A stretch of 37,390 bases of DNA from the NCBI GenBank assembly GCA_001516025.1, contig LOEU01000040.1, positions 1 through 37,390 of the forward strand. The letters are read 5' to 3'. The notes beneath the pieces were generated by a model. The model was not told the origin of the DNA, ran no database searches, and saw only the letters and a list, made by a program, of their open reading frames with translations. Shown here in pieces: positions 1-9,261 of this stretch (the first letter of the stretch is position 1; the number at the start of each line of letters is the position of its first letter). This DNA comes from a bacterium BRH_c32. Its GTDB lineage: Bacteria; Bacteroidota; Ignavibacteria; Ignavibacteriales; Melioribacteraceae. The position numbers were made by a program, and so were the translations under genes.

Positions 1-288
1 GTATTGCGAAATTTGATATCCTTTTGGAAGGTCGGGATAAAAATAGTTCTTGCGAGCAAAAGTAGAAAATTCTCGTATTGAACAATTAACGGCGAGTCCC
101 ATCATGATAGCAAACTCAACAACATTTTTATTAAGTACAGGTAATACGCCGGGATGTCCAAGACAGATAGGGCATATATTGGAATTAGGTGGGTTACCAA
201 ATTTTGTAGAACAACTACAGAATAATTTTGTTTTAGTCAATAATTGTGCGTGGATTTCTAATCCAATCACAGTTTCAAATTTTGTCAT
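1..288 (-). CDS. gatB: Aspartyl/glutamyl-tRNA(Asn/Gln) amidotransferase subunit B, N-terminal part (gene runs off the window)
   Basis: Translating the minus strand from ATG at 288 gives 96 codons that stay open to the window edge. The protein begins [20 protein letters not shown], the classic start of GatB/PET112. The zinc-binding cysteines are present as CSCS (residues 24-27) and CPIC about 13 residues later, followed by [11 protein letters not shown]. GatB is the kinase/transamidase core of GatCAB, which converts mischarged Glu-tRNA(Gln) and Asp-tRNA(Asn) in the cytoplasm. The rest of the gene lies outside the window. Only 25 bases separate it from the stop of the lipoprotein gene on the same strand, so the two may be co-transcribed. 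No good Shine-Dalgarno sequence is visible. The partner gatC lies 15.6 kb away. Confidence 0.95.
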   Translation of the reverse strand, partial: MTKFETVIGLEIHAQLLTKTKLFCSCSTKFGNPPNSNICPICLGHPGVLPVLNKNVVEFAIMMGLAVNCSIREFSTFARKNYFYPDLPKGYQISQY

Positions 289-313
289 ATTAATAAGGGA
301 TTAATGATTAAAA

Positions 314-1465
314 TTAATTGCCACTGCCTTGATTATGGCAGACGCCGACCAGTCGGCTAATTACTTTGATATTATGAGGTACTTTATGAACGCCAATAAG
401 TTCCCATGAATTGTTTTCACTATTTAAATATTCTACTTTATAGTCAAAACCTGATTCTTGATAAGTTAATTGTTTCTTTTGTTCGCTTTCATTTCTTTTT
501 ACGACTAGATTTCTTGAAAATGAGATCCCGGTATGAAAACCTGTATGATTTTCAAGTAATAATTTATTTTCTGAATTACTTTCAGAAATAGTAAATGTCT
601 TTTTAGTTATTCCGATTAGATTAGTGCAATCTGCAATGGAAGTAGTAACAACTAGTGAATCTTGGTAAGAATTTTCTAATATTCTAACCGGATTTTCATA
701 CCATGCGCGAATATATCCAAATTGTGGAACGTCAACAAGAAATTGAGATGAAGAAGTTTCCCACCTTATAGGAAGTTCTTTGGTAATAGAATAAGTTACC
801 GGGTCCCAGATGCCTGCTTTTATTTTGTTAATATCACCTCGATTAGTAATTCTAGGAATTCGTAAAGTAAGAGGAGACAATATAGAAACATTATTATCAG
901 CTTCTATTAAAGCCCCGCCGAGTTGAAGTTTGTCAGACCAATAAACCGCTGGATTACCGGCACCAAAGAACGGAGTAATTGATATATTAGCATTGCTCGA
1001 AACAGAACCTTGATTTATCGTAAGTGATAAACCTTCATTTGTTGTAATAGTATTTGTAGCTGCTGAATTAATTGCTACCCCTGAATTTTTTTTAGTCATA
1101 CTCATAAAAAGCAAAAATGATTTACCTTCAGATGCATCAAATATATTAATTTGTCTTGTAGTTGGAATGTAACCTGATTTTGTAAGAGAAACTGAATATC
1201 TCCCTATCATAAATTTATTGCCATAATCAAAATTGCCAAACGAATCGGAAGTAACAACAATGCTATTAAGAGTAATCGAAACTCCCGATAAACCGAAACC
1301 GGTTTCCTCAGAAATGATTTTACCGGAAATAAACTTAATATCGTTAATGGAATCAGAAACCGGACCGGTTGGAGCAGCTTCCTTTAATTCACAACTATTA
1401 AATATTCCTATTGAGATTAAAAACAGAATAAAAGAAATACAAATGTTATTTTTTGAATTTCTCAT
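314..1465 (-). CDS. Putative lipoprotein with a carboxypeptidase-regulatory-like domain
   Basis: 383 residues. The N-terminus has basic residues, a hydrophobic stretch (about 8-22) and a lipobox-like FNSC with Cys25, so it is probably a lipidated envelope protein. Residues about 43-120 (ISGKIISEETGFGLSGVSIT through the SLTKSGYIP segment) fit the beta-sandwich of CarboxypepD_reg-like domains, common as the first domain of Bacteroidota surface proteins. Residues about 130-260 form a second, beta-rich region (SLTINQGSVSSNANISITP) that I cannot name. The C-terminal third is unrecognised. No catalytic motif is seen. It is divergent from bshB1 and sits just upstream of gatB on the same strand. Function unknown; adhesion or a structural envelope role is only a guess. 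Confidence 0.8.
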   Translation of the reverse strand: MRNSKNNICISFILFLISIGIFNSCELKEAAPTGPVSDSINDIKFISGKIISEETGFGLSGVSITLNSIVVTSDSFGNFDYGNKFMIGRYSVSLTKSGYIPTTRQINIFDASEGKSFLLFMSMTKKNSGVAINSAATNTITTNEGLSLTINQGSVSSNANISITPFFGAGNPAVYWSDKLQLGGALIEADNNVSILSPLTLRIPRITNRGDINKIKAGIWDPVTYSITKELPIRWETSSSQFLVDVPQFGYIRAWYENPVRILENSYQDSLVVTTSIADCTNLIGITKKTFTISESNSENKLLLENHTGFHTGISFSRNLVVKRNESEQKKQLTYQESGFDYKVEYLNSENNSWELIGVHKVPHNIKVISRLVGVCHNQGSGN

Positions 1466-1569
1466 TTAATGCACTTCCGAATGTAATGATTAAATATAAT
1501 CATACTTTTAGATAACATAAAGAATGATTTTTTTTTAATTTAAGTACGTGAATTAAATCAAAGGATAAA

Positions 1570-2301
1570 ATGAAATTAGATGTGATGGTATTTGCAGCGC
1601 ATCCTGATGATGCAGAACTGGGAATGGGCGGAACAATAGCCAATTTGACTTCCGAAGGTAAGAAAGTTGGGCTCATTGATTTATCTGCCGGCGAATTGGG
1701 TTCGAGAGGTAATGCAGAAACACGTAAGAAAGAAGCTGAGGAATCTACCAAGATTTTGAATCTGACATATAGAGAAAATCTTGGATTTCCGGACGGAAAT
1801 TTAAAACCGAATTTGGAATTTAGAAAAGTCATCATTTCTCTTATAAGGAAATACAAACCTGAAATAATATTTGCTCCATATAATAATGATCGGCATCCTG
1901 ATCATATCGGTGTAAGTATGTTAATAAAAGAAGCAATGTTTTTCTCGGGTGTTACCAAATATGAAACGAAAGAGAACGGCATTATACAATCGGCATATCG
2001 ACCAAAGAAACTTTTTTATTTTATGCAGACTTATGAATTTCAGCCTTCTTTTATAATAGATATAAGTAACTCGTTTAAGAAAAAAATGGATGCAGTTTAT
2101 GCATTCAATACACAATTTCATAATCCGGATGTTGAGAGCAATGGACCGGAGACATTTATTAGCAGTCCGGAATTTATTAAATTTTTGGAAGCGAGAGCAA
2201 AATACTTTGGCTTCAAAATAGGTAAAGAATATGGAGAAGCATTTTACTCGGAAGAATTAATGGAATATGATTTAAATATTTTATTGGAGGGAGCAAAATG
2301 A
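1570..2301 (+). CDS. bshB1: Bacillithiol biosynthesis deacetylase BshB1 (LmbE/PIG-L family)
   Basis: 243 residues, the normal size for BshB1. Residues 10-16 are AHPDDAE and residues 109-112 are HPDH, which supply the zinc ligands (His11, Asp14, His112) and catalytic Asp13 of the LmbE family. GELGSRGN (41-48) and the NNDRHPDHIG segment are typical of BshB1 rather than other LmbE proteins. The enzyme hydrolyses N-acetylglucosaminyl-malate to glucosaminyl-malate, the second step of bacillithiol synthesis, in the cytoplasm. The start is supported by AAGGA about 5 bases upstream. It overlaps the next gene by four bases (ATGA). bshA and bshC are not in the window. The exact substrate is inferred from family resemblance. 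Confidence 0.9.
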   Translation: MKLDVMVFAAHPDDAELGMGGTIANLTSEGKKVGLIDLSAGELGSRGNAETRKKEAEESTKILNLTYRENLGFPDGNLKPNLEFRKVIISLIRKYKPEIIFAPYNNDRHPDHIGVSMLIKEAMFFSGVTKYETKENGIIQSAYRPKKLFYFMQTYEFQPSFIIDISNSFKKKMDAVYAFNTQFHNPDVESNGPETFISSPEFIKFLEARAKYFGFKIGKEYGEAFYSEELMEYDLNILLEGAK

Positions 2302-3158
2302 AAATTGCCTTTCTTGGAATAGGATTAATGGGAGAACCATTAGCAGAGAAATTTATTGGTAAATCTAAACAGCTATATATTTATAATAGAACAAAAAGTA
2401 AAACGAAAGAACTAATTAAGAAAGGAGCAATAGCAGCCGAAACACCGGCAGAAGCAATAAAAGGAAGTAATATAATTTTTACGATGGTTACTGATTATCC
2501 GGCTTTATGCTCATTACTTTTTTCAGATGGACATAATACTTTTTCCGGAAGGACTATCATACAAATGAGCACAATCTCACCGGGTGAAAGTGAGTTATTA
2601 GAGGAGAGGATAGAATCATTTGGAGGAGAGTATATTGAAGCCCCGGTGCTTGGTAGTATTCCACAAATTAAAGACGGCTCATTAATGATACTATGCGGCG
2701 GCAAAGAAGAATTGGTTAATAAATACAAACCTGTACTTGAATTCATTAGTAATAATATCACTTATGTCGGTAATATTGGAAGTGCAGCGGCAATAAAACT
2801 GGCACTTAATCAATTTATCCCTTCACTTGCAGCAATATTTTCGGCAAGTTATTCTTACCTTTTGAAAAATAATATTAATACCGTACCCTTTATGAATATA
2901 CTTAAGCATAGTGCGTTATATGCTCCGACTTATGAAAAAAAAATTAGTAATTATGATTCAAGAAATTATGACAATCCAAATTTTCCACTTAAGCATATGT
3001 TAAAAGATATAAATTTGATTGAGACTCAATTCAAAGAAGCAAAAATAAATACATCTATATTAGAAGCGGTTAAGGAAATACTAATAAATGCAGTCGGAGA
3101 AAATCTTGGAGATAAAGATTATTCGGCACTTTATGAGATAATAAATCCGAAGAAATAA
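2298..3158 (+). CDS. NAD(P)-dependent beta-hydroxyacid dehydrogenase family protein
   Basis: 286 residues, the usual length for the 3-hydroxyisobutyrate dehydrogenase / tartronate semialdehyde reductase / GLYR family. The N-terminal Rossmann loop GIGLMG is at 7-12. MSTISP (90-95) and EAPVLGS (114-120) are the substrate-side motifs, and the conserved catalytic Lys167 and Asn171 lie in the AAIKLALNQF helix. It therefore looks catalytically intact. Substrate cannot be told from sequence; small 3-hydroxy acids or a succinic-semialdehyde reductase role are possible. It is translationally coupled to bshB1 (ATGA overlap), with the transporter gene 26 bases downstream, so the three probably share a transcript. 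No functional link to bacillithiol is established. Confidence 0.88.
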   Translation: MKIAFLGIGLMGEPLAEKFIGKSKQLYIYNRTKSKTKELIKKGAIAAETPAEAIKGSNIIFTMVTDYPALCSLLFSDGHNTFSGRTIIQMSTISPGESELLEERIESFGGEYIEAPVLGSIPQIKDGSLMILCGGKEELVNKYKPVLEFISNNITYVGNIGSAAAIKLALNQFIPSLAAIFSASYSYLLKNNINTVPFMNILKHSALYAPTYEKKISNYDSRNYDNPNFPLKHMLKDINLIETQFKEAKINTSILEAVKEILINAVGENLGDKDYSALYEIINPKK

Positions 3159-3184
3159 GTCTCTAAAAATTTATTGGAGAAAGT

Positions 3185-4657
3185 ATGGAGAAGCGTTCTG
3201 TACAGTATGGAATCATTTCTTTTTCGATAGTCTCATTTTTTTTAGTTTTGTTTTTGGTCGATTTTGGACCTGGGAAATTTAATGCCGAGATAGTAGCGGC
3301 AGTAACTATAAGTATGGCAGTTCTGTGGATGACAGAAGTAATCCCCTTATCCGCTACATCATTAATTCCGTTAATTGTTTTTCCTCTTTTCGGAGTCTTA
3401 GAGGCTAATATAATCGCGCAGTCTTATATAAATTCTACAATATTTTTATTCATAGGCGGGTTCATAATTGCGTTAGCTATGGAGAAATGGAATCTTCATA
3501 AGAGGGTGGCGTTGACAGTAATTCTATGGTTTGGTTCATCTCCTTCGGGAGTTGTCTTAGGATTTATGATTGCAACAGCATTCATATCAATGTGGATATC
3601 AAATACAGCCACTGCATTAATGGTGCTTCCAATCGGTTTAGCAATTATGCATAAACTTGAAGATGAATATGGTAAGGTGGATATGCTTCCGTTTTCTAAA
3701 GCATTAATGTTGGGGATTGCATTCGGATGTACAATCGGAGGGATAGCTATATTAATTGGAACACCGCCGAATTTAGTTTTCTTAAGAGTATATTCAATAA
3801 GTTTTCCTGATAAACCTGCTATTTTATTTGGTGAATGGATTAAAATAGCATTTCCTATAAGTGTAGTCTTACTAATTATTTTTTGGTATATAATTGCAAA
3901 GGTATTCTATCCGGTCAAAAAAGGATTAGAATTTGACCCGGTGATTTTAAGGAAAGAGAAGGATTCGTTAGGTAAAACAACCTACGAAGAAAAAGTTGTA
4001 ATGACAGTTTTTGTCCTTACATCGCTACTTTGGTTATTTAGAGTAGAATTAGATTTGGGATTTGTTAAAATTCCGGGTTGGTCGAAATTGCTTCCACATT
4101 ATAAATTATTAGATGATGGAACGGTGGCGATAATGATGGCATTTCTACTTTTTATACTCCCCGCTAAATCCGATGAATCAAAAAGAGGATATATTATTGA
4201 TAATGATGTAATAAGAAAAGTACCATGGGATATTATTTTATTATTCGGTGGTGGATTTGCAATTGCCGAAGGATTTATAAAGAGCGGACTTTCAGAAATT
4301 ATTGGTAAGCAATTTATTGCATTGAATGGCTTTCCGTTAATCGTTATAATTGGAGTTATTTGTTTAGTTATAACATTTCTTTCGGAAGTAACTTCCAATA
4401 CAGCAACAGCACAGATAGCATTACCAGTATTAGCATCTCTTGCCGTGCAGATAAATACAGATCCATTATTAATTATGATTCCTGCTACAATTGCAGCATC
4501 AATGGGATTTATGCTTCCGATCTCAACTCCGCCAAATGCAATTATTTTTAGCAGTGAAAGATTGAAAATTATCGATATGGTAAAACCGGGAGTGTTTTTG
4601 GATTTTATTTGCATTGTAGTTATTACTTTGCTATCATATCTTCTATTAACATTATGA
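3185..4657 (+). CDS. DASS/SLC13 family anion:sodium symporter
   Basis: 490 residues with about 11 hydrophobic segments, typical of divalent anion:Na+ symporters. The two inverted repeats each carry the diagnostic Ser-Asn-Thr motif: ISNTATALMVLP (around residues 138-149) and SNTATAQIALP (around 408-418). Each half also has a Pro-Pro-Asn loop: IGTPPNLVF in the first and ISTPPNAII in the second. These motifs form the Na+ and substrate carboxylate sites in VcINDY-type transporters. Likely substrates are C4-dicarboxylates or another small dianion, but sulfate cannot be excluded. The start follows GGAG 7 bases upstream. It lies downstream of the beta-hydroxyacid dehydrogenase-like gene, which would fit uptake and metabolism of an organic acid, an inference from order only. 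Confidence 0.9.
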   Translation: MEKRSVQYGIISFSIVSFFLVLFLVDFGPGKFNAEIVAAVTISMAVLWMTEVIPLSATSLIPLIVFPLFGVLEANIIAQSYINSTIFLFIGGFIIALAMEKWNLHKRVALTVILWFGSSPSGVVLGFMIATAFISMWISNTATALMVLPIGLAIMHKLEDEYGKVDMLPFSKALMLGIAFGCTIGGIAILIGTPPNLVFLRVYSISFPDKPAILFGEWIKIAFPISVVLLIIFWYIIAKVFYPVKKGLEFDPVILRKEKDSLGKTTYEEKVVMTVFVLTSLLWLFRVELDLGFVKIPGWSKLLPHYKLLDDGTVAIMMAFLLFILPAKSDESKRGYIIDNDVIRKVPWDIILLFGGGFAIAEGFIKSGLSEIIGKQFIALNGFPLIVIIGVICLVITFLSEVTSNTATAQIALPVLASLAVQINTDPLLIMIPATIAASMGFMLPISTPPNAIIFSSERLKIIDMVKPGVFLDFICIVVITLLSYLLLTL

Positions 4658-4711
4658 ATCGTTTAATGAAAATTATCATCTAATTTATATAAATAAAAAA
4701 AGGAGAATGAT

Positions 4712-5098
4712 ATGTCATATTATAATAATAGAGTATTAAATTTAGGATTTGATGAAGCAATTCTAAAAATCGGCGAAGAATTGAAAAAAGAAGGTTTTGG
4801 AATACTTACAGAGATAGATGTTAAAGAAACGCTTAAGAAAAAGCTTGATGTTGACTTTAGAAAATATAAAATACTAGGTGCATGCAATCCACCTTCTGCA
4901 TATAAAGTATTACAGGTAGAAGAGAATATTGGAGTATTGCTTCCTTGTAATGTAGTAGTTCAAGAGAAAGAAGAGGGAACAGTTTCAGTCAGTTTTATAA
5001 ATCCTATGGAATCAATGAAGAACGTGAAAAATCCATTACTTGCAGAAACCGCTGCAGATATAACAGAAAAATTAAATAAGGTTTTGAAAAACTTATAA
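4712..5098 (+). CDS. DUF302 family protein
   Basis: 128 residues, normal for a single DUF302 domain. The recognisable core is the FGILTEIDVKETLKKKLDV segment (residues about 30-48), then KYKILGACNPPSAYKVL and the IGVLLPCNVVV strand. DUF302 proteins are small cytoplasmic beta-alpha proteins of unknown biochemical role. Cys59 and Cys90 of the GACNPP and LPCNVV motifs are the common conserved positions. A strong AAAGGAG lies 7 bases before the ATG. The gene is followed immediately by an intrinsic terminator, so it is probably the last gene of its transcript. I cannot assign a function. Confidence 0.85.
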   Translation: MSYYNNRVLNLGFDEAILKIGEELKKEGFGILTEIDVKETLKKKLDVDFRKYKILGACNPPSAYKVLQVEENIGVLLPCNVVVQEKEEGTVSVSFINPMESMKNVKNPLLAETAADITEKLNKVLKNL

Positions 5099-5117
5099 AA
5101 TAAATAAGATTTTTTTG

Positions 5118-5154
5118 CCCCCGATTTTGTGTATTTTCAATGTCGGGGTTTTTT
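5118..5154 (+). terminator. Intrinsic terminator after the DUF302 gene
   Basis: CCCCGA at 5119-5124 pairs with TCGGGG at 5143-5148 across an 18-base loop, followed by TTTTTT (5149-5154). It lies 20 bases after the DUF302 stop. The loop is long, so efficiency is uncertain. The stem overlaps the ATG at 5140, which argues against that codon being the start of the next gene. Confidence 0.6.
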
Positions 5155-5172
5155 ATTTTAAATGAGGCGGTT

Positions 5173-6348
5173 ATGGCAAAGATAATACTAAAGAAGAATG
5201 AAGAAAGAAGGATTGTAAAAGGTCATTTATGGATATTCAGTAATGAGATACATTTAATTGAAGAAAATCCGGAGAATGGGAGTATTGTAGATGTATATGA
5301 CAGTAAGAATAAATTTCTTGGGGCGGGATTTTATAACAAGAACTCTCTTATCTCGGTTAGAATTCTAAGCAGAAGAAAAATTGAAAATTTAAATGAATTA
5401 TTTAAGGAAAGAATATTAGATGCTTATGAATTAAGAAAAGCGAGTCTTTCAGGGAGAGATTCTTATAGGTTGGTTTTTAGCGAAAGTGATTTCCTCCCCG
5501 GTTTAATTATAGATAAATATAATGATACATATGTATTGCAAGTATATTCCTTTGGGATGGACAAGAATATCGAGATTGTATGCAATTTATTGAAGAATGA
5601 ATTAGGAGCAAAAAATATTTTCTCGAAGAACGAAGAGTATTTTAGAGTGCTTGAAGGACTTTCCACAGAAGATAAAATTTATCTTGGAGAAATTACGGAT
5701 GAAGTAATATCAGATGGTGAAGTTAAATACAATATTAATTTTACTAAGGGACATAAAACCGGTTTTTATTTTGATCAATCTGACAATAGGCATTTCTTAG
5801 CAAAATTTGTTTCAGGTAAAACTATCCTTGATTGCTTTTGCAATTCCGGAGGTTTTGGATTGAATGCAATTAATGGAGATGCCGCTTCGGTTTCATTTAT
5901 AGATTCATCAGAGACGGAAATAGAAAACGTAAAAAAGAATATTGAGCTCAATGGTTTTTCTTCAAATTTTGATTTCGTGATTGGTGATGCATTTGAAGAG
6001 TTAGAAAAATATAAAGCAGAGGGAAGAAAATTTGACGTTGTAAATCTTGATCCGCCTGCATTTGCAAAGAATAAAAAAAATCTTCTAAGTGCAATCGCAG
6101 GATATGAAAAATTAAATAAACTTGGTATGGAAGTTCTTGTTAATAGCGGTTTTTTGGTAACTTCATCTTGTTCGTTTCATTTAAAGAAGAGAGAATTTTT
6201 AGAAGCAGTTCATAGTGCAGCAAGAAAAGCAAAAAAGGAGATCAAATTAGTTTATTTCAATACGGCTTCGATGGATCATCCGTCTCTACCGGAGATGAAT
6301 GAAACGTCTTATCTTAAGTTTGCGCTCTTTTTTGTAAAAGATTTATAG
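5173..6348 (+). CDS. rlmI: RlmI-type 23S rRNA (cytosine-5) methyltransferase, PUA domain plus SAM methyltransferase
   Basis: I start this gene at ATG 5173 rather than the in-frame ATG at 5140, because the family's N-terminus begins MAKIILKKNEERRIVKGHLW and the 5140 codon lies in the terminator stem. That gives 391 residues. Residues 1-80 are a PUA RNA-binding domain (GHLWIFSNEI). The middle domain ends in the characteristic GHKTGFYFDQSDNR (about 196-209). The SAM-binding Rossmann fold follows with LDCFCNSGGFGLNA, then the catalytic NLDPPAF motif and a second TSSCSFHL motif bearing the nucleophilic Cys. E. coli RlmI methylates C1962 of 23S rRNA. The exact target base is inferred by family. Single gene between a terminator and the moxR operon. 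Confidence 0.88.
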   Translation: MAKIILKKNEERRIVKGHLWIFSNEIHLIEENPENGSIVDVYDSKNKFLGAGFYNKNSLISVRILSRRKIENLNELFKERILDAYELRKASLSGRDSYRLVFSESDFLPGLIIDKYNDTYVLQVYSFGMDKNIEIVCNLLKNELGAKNIFSKNEEYFRVLEGLSTEDKIYLGEITDEVISDGEVKYNINFTKGHKTGFYFDQSDNRHFLAKFVSGKTILDCFCNSGGFGLNAINGDAASVSFIDSSETEIENVKKNIELNGFSSNFDFVIGDAFEELEKYKAEGRKFDVVNLDPPAFAKNKKNLLSAIAGYEKLNKLGMEVLVNSGFLVTSSCSFHLKKREFLEAVHSAARKAKKEIKLVYFNTASMDHPSLPEMNETSYLKFALFFVKDL

Positions 6349-6447
6349 TTTTCTTTGATTATTTAAAGATTTTAAAGAATTTAGAGAAACTTTTAATTTT
6401 TCATTTTGTAAAAATTACGTGGGATTTCATAATTAGGAGGATAAAAT

Positions 6448-7431
6448 TTGGATATTACTGTTTTAAACGAACGGATTAGAAAAGAAAGCGAGTTTATCGA
6501 TATTCTATTCCATGAAATCAGTAAAGCAATAGTTGGTCAAAAAAATATGGTTGAAAAGTTGGTGGTTGGACTTCTCTCTAATGGGCATGTATTATTAGAA
6601 GGTGTTCCGGGACTAGCCAAGACCTTGGCAATCAAATCGCTTTCATCTGTTATGAAAGCAAATTTTCAGAGGATACAATTTACACCGGATCTCTTACCTG
6701 CGGATTTACTGGGTACTTTAATATACAATCAGAAAGACGGAAATTTTACTATTAAAAAAGGACCGATATTTTCTAATTTTATATTAGCCGATGAAATTAA
6801 CCGAGCTCCAGCCAAAGTACAAAGTGCACTGCTCGAAGCGATGCAAGAACGCCAAGTAACAATCAGTGATACGACTTTTAAATTGGATGAACCATTTTTG
6901 GTATTGGCAACTCAAAATCCAATTGAGCAGGAAGGAACGTATCCATTACCCGAGGCGCAAGTTGATCGTTTTATGCTTAAGATCAAAATTACATATCCAA
7001 GCAAAGAAGAAGAATTAAAGATAATGCGAATGTACACAAATGATATTTCTGAAAATATTAATGCAGTAGTTACAAAAGAAGATATCATACGTGCACGTCA
7101 AGTAGTAAAGGATATTTATATTGATGAAAAAGTTGAGAAATATATTCTTGATATAGTATTTGCTACACGAAATCCCGCAGAATATGGTTTGAGTGAATTA
7201 ACTGATTTAATAAGTTATGGAGCATCACCGAGAGCAACTCTTAATTTAGCGAACGGTGCGAAATCGATGGCATTTATAAAAAGACGCGGATATGTTGTTC
7301 CTGAAGATGTACGAAGTATTTGTGCAGATGTAATGAGACATAGGATAGCCGTTACTTATGAAGCTGAAGCTCAGGAAATTAATTCAGATGAAATTATTCA
7401 GAAGATATTAAATAAAGTAGAAGTGCCTTAA
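6448..7431 (+). CDS. moxR: MoxR family AAA+ ATPase
   Basis: 327 residues. Walker A is GVPGLAKT (52-59) and Walker B is LADEINRAPAKVQSALLEAMQ starting at 113, with the family signature EAMQERQVT. NPIEQEGTYPLPEAQVDRF is the sensor/arginine region conserved in MoxR proteins. The start codon is TTG, supported by a perfect AGGAGG at 6435-6440 seven bases upstream. MoxR ATPases act as chaperones for the maturation of complexes containing von Willebrand A (VWA) domain proteins, and this one heads an operon of four VWA-type or VWA-interacting proteins. One base separates it from the DUF58 gene. Confidence 0.95.
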   Translation: MDITVLNERIRKESEFIDILFHEISKAIVGQKNMVEKLVVGLLSNGHVLLEGVPGLAKTLAIKSLSSVMKANFQRIQFTPDLLPADLLGTLIYNQKDGNFTIKKGPIFSNFILADEINRAPAKVQSALLEAMQERQVTISDTTFKLDEPFLVLATQNPIEQEGTYPLPEAQVDRFMLKIKITYPSKEEELKIMRMYTNDISENINAVVTKEDIIRARQVVKDIYIDEKVEKYILDIVFATRNPAEYGLSELTDLISYGASPRATLNLANGAKSMAFIKRRGYVVPEDVRSICADVMRHRIAVTYEAEAQEINSDEIIQKILNKVEVP

Positions 7432-7432
7432 A

Positions 7433-8320
7433 ATGCCATCTAACGAACAGATAAAGCAGATACGTCAAATTGAGATTCGCGCTAAAGCATTAGTCAACGA
7501 TATTTTTTCAGGTGAATATCATTCTGTATTCAAGGGGAGAGGAATGGCATTTTCTGAAGTAAGAGAATATCAGCCCGGCGATGATATAAGGAGTATTGAC
7601 TGGAACGTAACGGCACGGTTTGGACATCCATTCGTAAAAATATTCGAAGAGGAAAGAGAGCTTACCGTTATGCTAATTGTGGATATGAGCAGCTCGATGG
7701 GATTTGGAAGTCTACACAAAACTAAGCAACAGATAGCCGCTGAATTAAGCGGTGTACTTGCATTCTCGGCTCTTCAAAATAATGATAAAGTTGGATTGAT
7801 ACTCTTTACGGATAAGATTGAGAAATTCGTTCCACCGAGAAAAGGGAAAAGCCACGTCCTAAGGATTATCAGAGAAGTTTTAACATTTGAACCTCAGGCA
7901 AAACAGACCAATATTAAATCAGCACTAGAGTTTTTCAATCATGCAATTAAGAAAAAATCTATTGCTTTCCTTGTATCTGATTTTATGGATTTGGGATACG
8001 AAAAAATTATAAAGACTGTAAGCAAAAAACATGATTTAATTTCGATACCAATAACTGACCCAAGGGAATTATCTATTCCTAAGGGAGGACTAATAAGAGT
8101 CTATGATGCAGAAAGCGATATAGTAAGGCATCTTGATACAAGCTCGCAAAGCGTTCAAGCATGGTTCAATGAAACACTTAAAAGAAGATTAGAAATCAGA
8201 AAAAGTATTTTTATCTCAAGCGGAGTGGATTCAATAGAAGTAAATATCAAGGAAGATGATAATGAGTCGTATATAAAACCAATGATTAATTTCTTTAAAA
8301 TGCGTGAAAAAAGATGGTAA
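7433..8320 (+). CDS. DUF58 protein with VWA-like domain
   Basis: 295 residues. The DUF58 signature REYQPGDDIRSIDWNVTAR is at 44-62. It is followed by a VWA fold with an intact MIDAS DMSSS (Asp84, Ser86, Ser88) and a LVSDFMD segment near 180. No signal peptide or membrane segment is visible, so it is probably cytoplasmic. DUF58 genes regularly follow moxR, and the pair is thought to act together on membrane VWA proteins. Start ATG is one base after the moxR stop, and its end overlaps the next gene by seven bases. Confidence 0.92.
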   Translation: MPSNEQIKQIRQIEIRAKALVNDIFSGEYHSVFKGRGMAFSEVREYQPGDDIRSIDWNVTARFGHPFVKIFEEERELTVMLIVDMSSSMGFGSLHKTKQQIAAELSGVLAFSALQNNDKVGLILFTDKIEKFVPPRKGKSHVLRIIREVLTFEPQAKQTNIKSALEFFNHAIKKKSIAFLVSDFMDLGYEKIIKTVSKKHDLISIPITDPRELSIPKGGLIRVYDAESDIVRHLDTSSQSVQAWFNETLKRRLEIRKSIFISSGVDSIEVNIKEDDNESYIKPMINFFKMREKRW

Positions 8321-9261
8321 AAATTTACAAATTAATTCTTCTCTTATTTATATCGTATGTAACAATAAATGCGCAGGATATAACTGTACAAAGTTATACG
8401 GATTCTGCTCGCTATTATGTCGGCGATTATATTCAGCTCCATCTTGAATTAAAGTATAATAAAAGGATTAAACCAATCATTCCTGCAGTAAAAGATTCGG
8501 TAAAGGAATTAGAATTTATTAAGAATCTACCTATCGAGAAAAAAGAAGATGGGGATAATGTATTTGAGAAGCATACGTTCATATTTTCAAAATACGATTC
8601 GGCAGAAATAAAAATCCCTCCAATTAATATTTATTATACTCAAGGAAATAGCGGCGACCAAAAGCTTACTCAAACAAGTGAGATAAAATTAACTGTAAGA
8701 AAAATATTGGTAAATGCGGATGAAGAAATTAAAGATGTTAAAGAACCATTAGAGATTAATCTTAGTCCTTGGATAATTGTATTAATTGTAGCCGGAGTAT
8801 TACTTTTAGCTTTATTGGGATATTATTTATACTCTCGATATCAAAAGAAGAAAGCGAATATAATACCGGAAGAGAAACCAATTTATATACCTGCATATAA
8901 TATTGCTTTAGAAGCGTTGCAATCCTTAGAAGGCAGAAAATTATGGCAAAAGGGAGAAATCAAAGAATATCACTCAGAGATTACGGAAATTATAAGAAGA
9001 TATATCGAGGCTGATTTTAATATTCCTGCAATGGAAATTACATCAGGCGAATTAATGATAAGCTTAAGTGAAGTGATTACTGAGGATAAAGAAATTTTAG
9101 ATTCTGCAAATAGATTTTTTGAGAATGCGGATATGGTAAAATTTGCGAAATTTAATCCGATGCCAAAAGTAAATGAAGAGATGATGAGGCAAGCGTATGA
9201 TTTTGTGAAGAAGGTAAAAGAGATAAAGGAAAGAAATAATGGAGCTGCAATAAATGGGTGA
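8314..9261 (+). CDS. Short BatD-like membrane protein of the Bat operon
   Basis: 315 residues. Residues 1-20 look like a signal peptide ending near NAQ. A beta-rich ectodomain (21-150) follows, then one membrane segment (about 153-175, WIIVLIVAGVLLLALLGYYLY) and a cytoplasmic helical domain of about 130 residues (WQKGEIKEYHSEITEIIRRYIEADF). The layout resembles the C-terminal half of BatD and DUF4381-type proteins found between DUF58 and batA genes. No catalytic motif is present. It probably belongs to the envelope VWA complex. It overlaps DUF58 by seven bases and batA by eight, indicating translational coupling. Family name uncertain; position in the operon is the best clue. Confidence 0.8.
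   Translation: MVKIYKLILLLFISYVTINAQDITVQSYTDSARYYVGDYIQLHLELKYNKRIKPIIPAVKDSVKELEFIKNLPIEKKEDGDNVFEKHTFIFSKYDSAEIKIPPINIYYTQGNSGDQKLTQTSEIKLTVRKILVNADEEIKDVKEPLEINLSPWIIVLIVAGVLLLALLGYYLYSRYQKKKANIIPEEKPIYIPAYNIALEALQSLEGRKLWQKGEIKEYHSEITEIIRRYIEADFNIPAMEITSGELMISLSEVITEDKEILDSANRFFENADMVKFAKFNPMPKVNEEMMRQAYDFVKKVKEIKERNNGAAING

Noticed and set aside
50..304. Open frame of 84 codons on the plus strand
   Set aside because: It is a shadow of gatB, whose clear GatB N-terminus reads on the minus strand over the same bases.
4099..4614. Minus-strand frame of 171 codons inside the DASS transporter gene
   Set aside because: Opposite-strand shadow; the plus-strand product has diagnostic transporter motifs throughout.
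5140..5172. Longer start for the RlmI-type gene
   Set aside because: The ATG at 5140 lies inside the terminator hairpin of the DUF302 gene, and the family N-terminus begins at 5173.
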